Of a stretch of 10,629 bases of DNA, positions 1 to 7,489 are shown piece by piece (the stretch's first letter is position 1; each line of letters begins with the position of its first letter). The notes beneath the pieces are model-generated. The model was not told where the DNA came from and made no database searches. It was given only the letters and a program-made list of their open reading frames with translations. This DNA comes from Eubacteriales Family XIII. Incertae Sedis bacterium. Lineage in GTDB: Bacteria > Bacillota > Clostridia > Peptostreptococcales > Anaerovoracaceae. The stretch covers positions 1-10,629 of the forward strand of contig JAITKU010000279.1 of assembly GCA_031278255.1 (NCBI GenBank), given 5' to 3'. Made by a program: the position numbers and the translations under genes.

Positions 1-328
1 CGAGAAGTTGCCGCGACGACGGACGGAAACGATAAATAGGATTGCATTTTGACTCGTATTTATGGTATGATAACCGCATACAGCGCGATTCTTGCGGTTA
101 TTTGCACACCGCGCGAACGCGAAGCGAGGGAGGTGAATACGCATTGGATATCCCCGAACGAAGTAGCGGCGACGATTACGATCGATCTGCGACCGGATGG
201 CCTGCGTGTTCACGCGCGGAGCGGGCTTTGGCGCGGCTATAGGCTTCGCGCCGGTCCTTTTGCGCGCATATTGGGCATTCGTCCGGCGAACGCCGCTTCA
301 TGCGGATTATCGGAAAGGAAAATGCCCG
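1..328 (+). other. Leader region upstream of mgtE, no defensible gene
   Basis: No convincing gene lies here. Frame 1 stays open from base 1 to a TAG at 37-39, so the first 39 bases may be the end of an upstream gene, but other frames also stop nearby and this cannot be settled. Downstream of a promoter-like site at 63-71 lies a leader of about 250 nt before the mgtE ribosome-binding site. A short GC hairpin is visible (230-235 pairing with 247-252). I looked for the conserved core of the M-box Mg2+ riboswitch (GUUAGGUGAGGCUCCU-like) and did not find it. Short open frames cross the region (for example 49-348), with a good Shine-Dalgarno-like GGGAGG at about 128-133, but their products resemble nothing I know. 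Confidence 0.4.
42..71 (+). promoter_or_regulatory. Candidate extended -10 promoter for mgtE
   Basis: TATGAT at 66-71 is preceded directly by TGG (63-65), giving an extended -10 (TGnTATGAT). A weak -35-like TTGCAT lies at 42-47 with an 18-bp spacer. The better-looking TTGACT at 49-54 is only 11 bp from the -10, too close to be its -35. Initiation near base 78 would leave an unusually long leader of about 250 nt before mgtE. Confidence 0.45.
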
Positions 329-1702
329 ATGGACGAAAAGAATTTTGATGAGATTTCACAGGAAATCATTGCGCTGCTGGACGCCAAGAAATACATGTAC
401 GCCCGCGATAAGATACTGGGCTTGCAGGAAGTCGATATGGCGGAGGCGCTGGAAGAGGTTATCGAGAGGCTCGGTATCGAATACGCGGTGATATTGTTCC
501 GTATGCTTCCCAAGGATGTTTCGGCGGAGGTGTTTTCTTATCTGCCCACGGATGATCAACTGGCTGTCATCAACGTCATTACGGATAAGGAAATCAAATA
601 CATCATCGACGAACTCGATTTCGACGATATGATCGATGTACTCGAGGAATTGCCGGCGAATATCGTCGATAAGATTCTCGAAAAATCCACAAAAGAAGAA
701 CGCAAGCAGATCAACACGTTCCTGAATTACCCGGACGACAGCGCCGGCAGCCTCATGACGCCGGACTATATCAGTCTGCAAAAGGATTGGACGGTCGGGG
801 ACGCGCTTGCCCATATCAAGCGGGTGGGTATGGACAGTGAAACGGTCTATACCTGCTATGTGAAAGATCGCGGCCGCAAGCTGATCGGAATCGTTTCGCT
901 GCGAACGCTCGTAGTCTCCGACGCCGACCGGCCCTTGGCGGACATCATCAATGAAGATGTGATCTGCACGAACGTCTACGCCGATCAGGAAAACGTTTCG
1001 GAGATGTTCAAGAAATACGGCTATCTGGCCATACCCGTCGTTGACAACGAAATGCGGCTCGTCGGTATCATCACCGTCGATGATATCTTCGGGGTTATCG
1101 AAGAGGAATACAACGAGGACTTCGAGCGGATGGCCGGCGTGCTGGATTCGAGCGACGCGGAATATCTGGACATCGGGGTGTTCAAGCACGTGCGAAATCG
1201 GCTGCCGTGGCTCGCGTTGCTCATGGTCTCCGCCATGCTCACGGGCGGTATCATCCGCAGTTTTGAGACTCTGCTTTCGAGCGTGATCAGCCTCGCGGTC
1301 TATCTGCCGATGTTGATGGGAACGGGCGGCAATTCGGGTTCGCAATCGGCGACACTGATCATTCGCGGCATGGCCGTGGGCGATATTGAAATGCGGGACG
1401 CGCTGCGGGTGTTCTGGAAAGAACTGCGGGTCAGCTTCACGGTGGGACTCATGTTGAGCGCGCTGAACATGGTCAAGATTTTGTTCCTCGATCGCGAGGA
1501 TATTTGGGTCGCGGCCACGGTCTGTATCTCGATGGTGGTCATCGTGACGATGGCAAAATGTATAGGCGGTATGCTGCCCATGCTCGCCAAGCGCGTGGGC
1601 ATCGATCCCGCGCTGATGGCCGCCCCCATGATATCGTCGCTTACGGATCTCGTGTCCTGTCTGACTTACTTTACCTTGGCGTCCGTGGTCCTGCGCCTGT
1701 GA
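329..1702 (+). CDS. mgtE: Magnesium transporter MgtE
   Basis: This 457-residue protein matches the usual MgtE length (about 450). MgtE is a homodimeric inner-membrane Mg2+ channel/transporter gated by cytosolic Mg2+. The domain order is an acidic helical N domain (residues 1-140), a tandem CBS pair (about 143-265, with MTPDYISL at the start and PVVDNEMRLVGIITVDDI in the second CBS), a connecting plug helix (about 265-290), and a five-helix membrane domain (about 293-457). The signature GTGGNSGSQSATLIIRG starts at residue 331. D440 in SLTD probably corresponds to the pore aspartate of Thermus MgtE. I chose ATG 329 because AAGGAA (315-320) lies 8 nt upstream and the protein then begins as an ordinary MgtE. 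An in-frame start at 197 would add 44 residues unlike the family. nnrD follows after 69 nt with no terminator seen. Mg2+ control through the leader is possible but not shown. Confidence 0.96.
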   Translation: MDEKNFDEISQEIIALLDAKKYMYARDKILGLQEVDMAEALEEVIERLGIEYAVILFRMLPKDVSAEVFSYLPTDDQLAVINVITDKEIKYIIDELDFDDMIDVLEELPANIVDKILEKSTKEERKQINTFLNYPDDSAGSLMTPDYISLQKDWTVGDALAHIKRVGMDSETVYTCYVKDRGRKLIGIVSLRTLVVSDADRPLADIINEDVICTNVYADQENVSEMFKKYGYLAIPVVDNEMRLVGIITVDDIFGVIEEEYNEDFERMAGVLDSSDAEYLDIGVFKHVRNRLPWLALLMVSAMLTGGIIRSFETLLSSVISLAVYLPMLMGTGGNSGSQSATLIIRGMAVGDIEMRDALRVFWKELRVSFTVGLMLSALNMVKILFLDREDIWVAATVCISMVVIVTMAKCIGGMLPMLAKRVGIDPALMAAPMISSLTDLVSCLTYFTLASVVLRL

Positions 1703-1771
1703 CGCGCGGCGCGCCGTCGCTATGGCGCGGCGGGGGCGAACGGGAAACGGGGAACCAAAAAGGCGGTGTCC

Positions 1772-2728
1772 ATGTCAAATACTGAAAGCAATGCCATACG
1801 TGTCATAAACGCCGACTATATCCTTGAAACGATCAAGCCGCGCGCCGCGGACATCCACAAGGGACAGTGCGGCCGGCTTTTGATCGTGGCGGGTTCGCAC
1901 GGGATGGCCGGCGCCGCCGTCCTCTGCGCGCGGGGCGCGTTCAGAAGTGGCGCGGGCCTGGTCAGCGTATCCGTCCTCGAAGAACTGTTCCCCGTGATCC
2001 ACGGCGGCGTGCCGGAAGCCACCTGCGTCGGGCGGGACCTCGCGAGTTTGGACCTGTCCGCTTTCAGCGCCGTCGCCATGGGTCCCGGCCTCGGCAATAC
2101 GGAAAACACCGCGGGACTCGTGCGCTTTGTACTCAAAAGCTACGGCGGAACGCTCGTGCTGGACGCCGACGCGCTGAACGTCATCGCCGGCGATTCCATC
2201 CTGACGGGCATGTTGCGCGCGCGCGCCCGGAGACCCTGCGGCGCGGCGATCATCACGCCGCACCCCGGGGAGGCCGCGCGGCTTCTCGGCTTCGGCTCGT
2301 CCGATCGACTTCGCGATCGGACGGAAAGCGCGCGCGAATTGGCCGCGTTGACGGGCGCCATCTGCGTACTCAAGGGCGCGCGCAGCTTGATTGCCTTGCC
2401 GGAGGGTGACCTCCGCATCAACGAAACGGGCAATCCGGGCATGGCGACGGGCGGCAGCGGCGACGTTCTCACGGGCGCGATCACCGCGCTCGCGGGACAG
2501 GGCCTGCGCGCGGAGGACGCGGCGCTTGCGGGCGTATACCTGCACGGTTTGGCCGGGGACATCGCCGCGGCGCGTATCGGAGAATACGGGCTGACGGCGT
2601 CGGACATCGCGGAGGCGCTGGCGCTCGCGATCGATCGAAGCATAAAAAAACCGGACGGGCGGAAGCCGGACGGAAAAGCGCGAAAAAGGGGGGATATGCG
2701 TGGAAAACAAAGCGAGGAATTATCATAA
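1772..2728 (+). CDS. nnrD: ADP/ATP-dependent (S)-NAD(P)H-hydrate dehydratase, standalone
   Basis: NnrD repairs hydrated NADH/NADPH (NADHX, NADPHX) in the cytosol, using ATP or ADP to remove water. The ribokinase-like YjeF C-terminal domain is complete: HKGQCGRLLIVAG from H29, GPGLG, LVLDADALN, ITPHPGEAARLLG from I161, and the nucleotide and catalytic motif NETGNPGMATGGSGDVLTG from N217, with D231 the likely catalytic aspartate. The N-terminal NnrE epimerase domain, often fused in bacteria, is absent, as in Bacillus YxkO-type proteins, so an epimerase would have to lie elsewhere. The start is ATG 1772, 8 nt after AAGG (1760-1763). A GTG at 1766 is possible but overlaps that site. After residue ~290 the protein ends in a Lys/Arg/Asp/Gly-rich tail containing a short KPDG duplication. 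The last 29 nt overlap the next gene, implying translational coupling. Confidence 0.93.
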   Translation: MSNTESNAIRVINADYILETIKPRAADIHKGQCGRLLIVAGSHGMAGAAVLCARGAFRSGAGLVSVSVLEELFPVIHGGVPEATCVGRDLASLDLSAFSAVAMGPGLGNTENTAGLVRFVLKSYGGTLVLDADALNVIAGDSILTGMLRARARRPCGAAIITPHPGEAARLLGFGSSDRLRDRTESARELAALTGAICVLKGARSLIALPEGDLRINETGNPGMATGGSGDVLTGAITALAGQGLRAEDAALAGVYLHGLAGDIAAARIGEYGLTASDIAEALALAIDRSIKKPDGRKPDGKARKRGDMRGKQSEELS

Positions 2729-3134
2729 AATTGCCGCGGCGATCTGTCTCGCCGCCCTGCTCTGCGTCGTCATGACGGCGGCGGTCCGCGCGGCGAACGC
2801 CGCGCCGGGTTCCGAGGAGGATCCCGTCGTGACGAAGAGTTATGTGGACAAGCAGATCGCGGGGGCGGGCGGCGTCTTTGTCCCCGTGGAAGTCGCGGCG
2901 GGCCGGCAGCTGATCGGCGGCGCCGGCGCGGAAATCATCCTGCGGAGCGGAGAGGCCGCGATCATAAGCAACGAAAGCAACGGGGTTTCCGATCTCACGG
3001 GCGGAGCGGACCTGATGACGGGCGCGCCCGTACAGCCGAACCACCTGCTGCTCGTGCCGCGGGACGACGGCCGGGGCCTTGCGGCGCACAGCGATCTGTG
3101 GGTCATGGTTCGCGGCTCCTACACTATACAATAA
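2700..3134 (+). CDS. Small secreted protein of unknown function
   Basis: This 144-residue protein starts at GTG 2700, with a G-rich Shine-Dalgarno (AAGGGGGG, 2686-2693) 6 nt upstream, inside the end of nnrD. Residues 11-30 form a hydrophobic signal segment after basic residues (K4, R6, K10), with a likely signal peptidase I site after ANA (residue 34). The mature part (about 110 residues) begins with an acidic stretch and TKSYVDKQIA, followed by a Gly-rich, strand-prone region with IILRSGEAAII, a DLTGG turn, NHLLLVPRDDGRG and a C-terminal WVMVRGSYTI. From memory, similar small exported proteins with the SYVDKQ, IILRSG and VPRDDGRG motifs occur in many Clostridia, but I know of no assigned function. 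It lies 18 nt before the DUF5693 gene and next to csaB and tagA, so an envelope role is an inference from context. No lipobox, catalytic motif or anchor was seen. Confidence 0.85.
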   Translation: MENKARNYHKIAAAICLAALLCVVMTAAVRAANAAPGSEEDPVVTKSYVDKQIAGAGGVFVPVEVAAGRQLIGGAGAEIILRSGEAAIISNESNGVSDLTGGADLMTGAPVQPNHLLLVPRDDGRGLAAHSDLWVMVRGSYTIQ

Positions 3135-3152
3135 ATTTAAAGGAATTTGCGT

Positions 3153-5477
3153 ATGACCGATACGAAACAGTTTTTAAGAAGCAACGCGATCCTGCTCCTT
3201 GTGATTGCGGCGGGCTTGATCGCGGGCATTGTCGTATTCTGCGCGCGCATCGGCGTCGAGAGCGCGAACAAAAGCTACGACATCGTGGCGGATTTTCAGG
3301 AACTCGAAGCCATGGCGCGGCAATCGGACGAGGATATCGCGTGGTGGCTCGCGCAGTTTAAAGAGATGGAGATCACGAAGATCGGTTTGGCGGAGGAAAG
3401 CCTGAACAGCCTTATGCAGGGCTATGATCTCCCCGTTTCCGCAAAGGTCATGGATATCCTTATGCAGGAGACCGACTGGCGTGACGCCTATCCCGCCGAA
3501 TGGACAGAACGCGTGGAGGGCTTCCCCTACGACCGCTATGACGTTATGGTGAACATGGGGTCAAAGGAAGCCTACGATTTTGTCACGGAGGCCCTGCTCA
3601 CGCGCTACGGCGCGGATCGGGTGCTGGTTTTCCCAAAAACCTCCGCTTACAATGCCTTGGCACGCGCCATGTCGGCCGAGCGCTATCCTTTCCCGGCGCC
3701 GGAGGCGGAGATCACGGGCGGCTACGCGCTGATCGACGGCACGCCCGACACGGCCCTGTATTCGGCCCGCTACAAGAAGCAAAACTCCAAGGGGGGCGGC
3801 TTCCTCGAATTGATCGACATCATCGATTCCAAGATCGTGTACCTGAGTCTCGGTATGCTGCCCGCAAAGGTCGCGGCCATCCAAGACGCGGGCATGGAGG
3901 TGATCCCCCGCACGGCGAGTTATACAGGCTGGAACGATGAAAGGTACGCGCGGGCCGTCACGGCCGACTACGCGCGCTACGGCGTCGTTCCGTCCTATCT
4001 GATCGTCGGCGGTGAAAGCGTGCCGGGCTTTGACGACGGCCCTGCGTTTATCGAAGCCTACATCGCCGACAACGATAGCACCATCGGCCTGATAGAGAAT
4101 ACGACCCAGCTGCAAAACATCCTGCAAAACGGCGTTCTCGACGCCACCGTCGCAAGCGGATACAGGGCCGCGCGCGTCTTTTCCGTCTGGGATTACATCC
4201 AAAACCGCTATCAATATTACGGCTACGCGGGCGTGGAGGAGATCGAGAACACGCTGTTCCGCGCCGTCGCGGAGCGCAATATCCGCGTGATCTATTATAA
4301 GCCGATCCGCGAATTCAAGGACCTGCATACCTACGTGACGGATATAGACGAATACAAGACGCTCTTCGCCGGGCTGGACGCGCGGCTTGAAAAGCACGGC
4401 TTCAGCCGGGGAGACGCCTCGGTCATGCCGCCCCTGCGGGTTCCTTTCGCCGCAAAACTGCTGATCGCGCTTTCGAGCGCGGCGGCGGGCATACTGCTCC
4501 TGCATCTGTTTTTCCCGCTTTCGCAGCGCCTCAAATACGGCCTTTTGGCCGCGGGCGCGGTCTGCGTGTTCGGCGCGTTCAAGGTCTTGCCCTCTCTGAC
4601 CGAGTTGATCGCGAGTTTCACAAACGCTTTCGTGTTCGCCTGCCTTGCGACGATCTTTTTCACGAGCCGTTGCAAGACTTTTTACGATCGCGCGGCGCTC
4701 CTTTCCGCCGGCGCCCCGGCTGCGGACGGTCCCTCTGAAGAGACGCGGGTCCCGGTTTCCCGGACGAAAGCCCTCGGCCCGATCCTCCTGCTCGCTTCGG
4801 CAACCTTGGCGGGAAGCGTCCTCATCGCGCTGTGCGGCGGCGTCCTGACGGCCGCCCCCCTGTCGTCCGTCAATTACATGCTGGAGATCGATATATTCCG
4901 CGGCGTCAAACTGTCGCAACTCGCGCCGATCGCTTTCTTCGCCGTCGCTTATTTGGCGTATTTCGGCTTCGGCAACCAAAAGCGCAAGCCGGGACAACTC
5001 GAATTCTACGATTTGAAAGAGATGCTGAACACGCCCATCCGCGTGTGGATGGTGCTGATCGGCCTCATATTCTTGGGCGGCGGGGTGTATTACATACTGC
5101 GCACGGGCCATGAGGTTCTCGATGTCAGCAGCACGGAAATGCTTCTGCGGAACGAACTTGAAGAACTCCTGATCGCGCGTCCGCGGACAAAGGAATTCCT
5201 GTTCGCTTTCCCCGCCGTCATGCTGATGGTCTATACCGCCTGCCGCCGCTTCCCGTTCTGGCCCATCGTGTTCGGTCTGTGCGGCGTCGTCGGCGTGACC
5301 TCCGTGATCAATACTTTCATGCACATAAGGACGCCGCTCTATCTCGGCTTCGCGCGAACCGGATATTCGCTCGTGTTCGGCCTGCTTGTCGGCGTCGCGG
5401 GGATATTGATCTTTGAACTGCTCCATCGGTTGTACAGGCGCTTGAAAGCGCGTCACGCGGAGTCCGGACGTGAATAG
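3153..5477 (+). CDS. DUF5693-like multi-spanning membrane protein
   Basis: This 774-residue membrane protein matches my recollection of the DUF5693 family, which often lies next to csaB. It has one N-terminal membrane helix (residues ~11-31), a large soluble domain (~32-428), presumably outside the cell, and a C-terminal region (~429-760) with about eight or nine further hydrophobic helices, at roughly 431-453, 460-480, 484-505, 540-567, 587-607, 630-649, 683-697, 701-722 and 730-757. The soluble domain has alternating helix/strand blocks (SKIVYLSLGML, GMEVIPRTASYTGW, YLIVGGESVPGF, STIGLIENTTQLQ, NIRVIYYKPIREF) that read like a barrel fold such as a glycoside-hydrolase-type TIM barrel. That is pattern reading, not a database hit. 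ATG 3153 has AAAGGA (3139-3144) 8 nt upstream. The gene overlaps csaB by 8 nt. A role in handling or exporting the csaB/tagA polymer is inferred from context only. Confidence 0.85.
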   Translation: MTDTKQFLRSNAILLLVIAAGLIAGIVVFCARIGVESANKSYDIVADFQELEAMARQSDEDIAWWLAQFKEMEITKIGLAEESLNSLMQGYDLPVSAKVMDILMQETDWRDAYPAEWTERVEGFPYDRYDVMVNMGSKEAYDFVTEALLTRYGADRVLVFPKTSAYNALARAMSAERYPFPAPEAEITGGYALIDGTPDTALYSARYKKQNSKGGGFLELIDIIDSKIVYLSLGMLPAKVAAIQDAGMEVIPRTASYTGWNDERYARAVTADYARYGVVPSYLIVGGESVPGFDDGPAFIEAYIADNDSTIGLIENTTQLQNILQNGVLDATVASGYRAARVFSVWDYIQNRYQYYGYAGVEEIENTLFRAVAERNIRVIYYKPIREFKDLHTYVTDIDEYKTLFAGLDARLEKHGFSRGDASVMPPLRVPFAAKLLIALSSAAAGILLLHLFFPLSQRLKYGLLAAGAVCVFGAFKVLPSLTELIASFTNAFVFACLATIFFTSRCKTFYDRAALLSAGAPAADGPSEETRVPVSRTKALGPILLLASATLAGSVLIALCGGVLTAAPLSSVNYMLEIDIFRGVKLSQLAPIAFFAVAYLAYFGFGNQKRKPGQLEFYDLKEMLNTPIRVWMVLIGLIFLGGGVYYILRTGHEVLDVSSTEMLLRNELEELLIARPRTKEFLFAFPAVMLMVYTACRRFPFWPIVFGLCGVVGVTSVINTFMHIRTPLYLGFARTGYSLVFGLLVGVAGILIFELLHRLYRRLKARHAESGRE

Positions 5478-6618
5478 GACGTATCGAATCCTGATCTCCG
5501 GCTATTACGGCGCGGGCAACATCGGCGACGAATCGATCCTTACGGTTGTCGTGGAAAACCTGCGGGCGCGGCTTTCGGGCGTGGAGATCACGGTGCTTTC
5601 CCAAAGCCCGAAAGCCACGGCGAAAAAGCACGCGGTACGCTCCGTGAACCGGCGTTCCCTTGCCGTAATAGGCGAAATCCGGCGCTGCGATCTCCTGATC
5701 AGCGGCGGCGGCAGTCTGTTGCAGGATATCACCAGCCGCAAAAGCATTTTGTATTATCTCGCCGTCATGTGGGTGGCTTTCCTCTTCCGCAAGGATGTGT
5801 TCATCTACAGTCAGGGGATAGGCCCCATCGTCTCGAAGCGGAACCGCAGGCTGACGGCTTGGACGCTGCGGCGCGTCGCCGGTATTGTCGTTCGCGACGA
5901 GGCTTCCGCAGAACTGCTGTCCGAGATCGGCGTTCCCCGCGAGAAAGCGATCGTCACGGCGGATCCGGTTCTGCGCGTGAAGAAAGCGGGACTCGCCGCG
6001 GGCCGCGCGATATTGGAACGCGAGGGCTTTGACACGGGCGGCGCGGGTCCCGCCGTGGGCTTCGCGGTGCGTGAACGGCGCACGGACAGCGAGTTCGTCG
6101 ATGAACTCTGCCTGTCCATCCGGCGGCTTTTGGACGAAACCGGCGCGCGCGTTTTACTGATACCTTTTCACTACGCCGAGGATTTGCCCGTCATAGAGGA
6201 ACTCGAAAGACGGCTTTCCGGAAGAGTTTTGGCTGTAAAGAACAAGTATCTGACGGAGGAAATGCTGTCGATCATAGGCAATATGGACCTGCTCGTCGGC
6301 GTGCGCCTACACGCGCTCATCTACGCCGCCGTCATGGGAACGCCCATGATCGCCGTATCCTACGACCCCAAAATCAACTCTTTCATGCACGCGCTCGGCA
6401 TGAAAGCGATGTCGGCCGTGGGTGATTTTAAGAGCGACTATTTTATGGAAGAATTTGAAAAAACTTCCCGAAATTCGGACGCTGCGCGCGTCCGCATCGC
6501 CGAACGTGTTGCGCTTCTGATCAAGAAACTCGATACGAACGAGGAGATGATCGGGGCGCTGATGGCGCGCCGGCGGGGATCGCGCGGGAAAGATCGGAAT
6601 ACGGACGCGCCGGCGTGA
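5470..6618 (+). CDS. csaB: Polysaccharide pyruvyl transferase CsaB
   Basis: CsaB-type enzymes transfer pyruvate from phosphoenolpyruvate to a sugar (typically ManNAc) of the secondary cell-wall polymer. The ketal-pyruvyl group is the ligand for SLH domains of S-layer and other surface proteins. The 382-residue product has the two-lobed GT-B-like pattern of the family: N-terminal GYYGAGNIGDE (residues 11-21), SGGGSLLQD (from 78), YSQGIGPI (113-120), VRDEASAELLSEIGV and TADPVL. In the C-terminal lobe are LLIPFHYAED and GVRLHALIYAAVMGTPMIAVSYD, with R279 and H281 the likely conserved active-site pair. The start is GTG 5470 with GGAG (5459-5462) 7 nt upstream, and the first 8 nt overlap the DUF5693 gene, implying coupled translation. 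No SLH-domain protein or S-layer gene is in this window. A paralogous pyruvyl transferase acting on another glycan cannot be excluded. Confidence 0.92.
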   Translation: MNRTYRILISGYYGAGNIGDESILTVVVENLRARLSGVEITVLSQSPKATAKKHAVRSVNRRSLAVIGEIRRCDLLISGGGSLLQDITSRKSILYYLAVMWVAFLFRKDVFIYSQGIGPIVSKRNRRLTAWTLRRVAGIVVRDEASAELLSEIGVPREKAIVTADPVLRVKKAGLAAGRAILEREGFDTGGAGPAVGFAVRERRTDSEFVDELCLSIRRLLDETGARVLLIPFHYAEDLPVIEELERRLSGRVLAVKNKYLTEEMLSIIGNMDLLVGVRLHALIYAAVMGTPMIAVSYDPKINSFMHALGMKAMSAVGDFKSDYFMEEFEKTSRNSDAARVRIAERVALLIKKLDTNEEMIGALMARRRGSRGKDRNTDAPA

Positions 6619-6660
6619 ACGGGCGCTGCCGAATCCGCTGTCTTTTTGGAGGAATTCGCT

Positions 6661-7419
6661 TTGCATGACTCTGCAATCGAATCGAAAAAACGCATTCGCA
6701 TATTGGATGTGCCCGTCGATGCGGTGTCCCGCGCGGAGGCGGCGGCGGTTCTTGACGCGCTCTTGCGCACGGAGGGTTGCAGCCTGATCGCGACGCCCAA
6801 CTCGGAGATACTGTGGAACGCGGCCAAGGACGCCGGCTTGAAAGCGATTTTAGACGGCGCGGACCTCGTCATACCGGACGGAATCGGACTCGTGTACGCG
6901 TCGCGCATTATCGGATCGCCGCTCTCGGAGCGGGTTACGGGGATTGATTTCCTCGACGCGGCGCTGTGCCGGCTCGCCGACGCGGGCGAATCGGTCTACC
7001 TGCTCGGCGGCGCCCCCGGCGTCGCGGAGAAAGCCGCGGAGCGCATGCGCGCGCGCTATCCCGCGCTGCGCGTGGCGGGCGTTTGTCACGGTTATTACAA
7101 GCCCGAAGAGGAAGCCGCGATCGTCGAGGAAATCAACGAAAGCGGCGCGGCTTTTCTGTGCGCCGCCTTGGGTTCGCCCAAGCAGGAGCGCTTCATTCAC
7201 GCGCACAGGGAGGCGCTTCGCGTACGCGCGGCCATAGGCGTCGGCGGAAGTCTCGACATCTGGGCGGGCGTGCAAAAACGCGCGCCGGCCTTTCTCAGGG
7301 AGCGCGGTCTGGAGTGGCTGTATCGCCTCGCGCGGCAACCGGCGCGGATAAAGCGCGTGGCCGTCCTGCCGCTGTTCATGCTGCGGGTCTTGGCGGCCGG
7401 TAAGCCTCGGCGCCGCTGA
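6661..7419 (+). CDS. tagA: WecG/TagA/CpsF family glycosyltransferase (probable N-acetylmannosaminyltransferase)
   Basis: Members of this GT26 family transfer a UDP-linked amino sugar, classically ManNAc, to an undecaprenyl-diphosphate-GlcNAc acceptor in wall teichoic acid, enterobacterial common antigen or secondary wall polymer synthesis. The 252-residue product carries the whole family signature: IATPNSEIL (T45, N47), ADLVIPDGIGLVYA with D73 the probable catalytic base, RVTGIDFLD, VYLLGGAPGVAEKAAERM, VCHGYY, LGSPKQERFI, GVGGSLDIWAGVQKRAP and the amphipathic C-terminal GLEWLYRLARQPARIKR thought to dock at the membrane. I chose TTG 6661, 7 nt after GGAGGA (6648-6653); an upstream in-frame TTG at 6646 would lie inside that site. 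It follows csaB by 42 nt. Adjacent to csaB, the sugar is plausibly the ManNAc that CsaB pyruvylates, but sugar specificity cannot be read from sequence. Confidence 0.9.
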   Translation: MHDSAIESKKRIRILDVPVDAVSRAEAAAVLDALLRTEGCSLIATPNSEILWNAAKDAGLKAILDGADLVIPDGIGLVYASRIIGSPLSERVTGIDFLDAALCRLADAGESVYLLGGAPGVAEKAAERMRARYPALRVAGVCHGYYKPEEEAAIVEEINESGAAFLCAALGSPKQERFIHAHREALRVRAAIGVGGSLDIWAGVQKRAPAFLRERGLEWLYRLARQPARIKRVAVLPLFMLRVLAAGKPRRR

Positions 7420-7427
7420 GCAATACT

Positions 7428-7456
7428 TTCGGTTGTCGCACACGATTCCTTATCAT
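7428..7456 (+). promoter_or_regulatory. Possible promoter or operator before the transketolase genes
   Basis: In the 70-nt gap between tagA and the transketolase genes, GTTGTCGCAC at 7432-7441, then CGATT one base later, is followed by a -10-like TATCAT at 7451-7456. A closely similar sequence lies at 10600-10622 directly on another -10 (20 of 23 positions the same). TTGTCG (7433-7438) is only 12 bp from TATCAT, too short for a standard -35/-10 pair, so the shared block may be a regulator site rather than a -35. Function is inferred from position and recurrence only. Confidence 0.35.
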
Positions 7457-7489
7457 TGCAGCGCAACAGCGCAAAGATTGGAGATAGAA

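Noticed and set aside
49..348. A 99-codon open frame upstream of and overlapping mgtE
   Set aside because: The product resembles no family I know, it overlaps the well-supported mgtE start, and two other frames are open in the same stretch. It is treated as leader.
1710..1729. GC hairpin (1710-1715 with 1724-1729) between mgtE and nnrD as a terminator
   Set aside because: The stem is only 6 bp and is followed by a G-rich stretch, not a T run, so read-through is expected.
3561..5456. A 631-codon open frame on the minus strand opposite the DUF5693 gene
   Set aside because: GC-rich codon usage on the plus strand leaves the reverse frame free of stops. The product is low-complexity Arg/Asp/His-rich with no motif or Shine-Dalgarno, while the plus strand carries the family protein. 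The same applies to the minus frames at 356-1345, 1775-2710 and 7978-9282.
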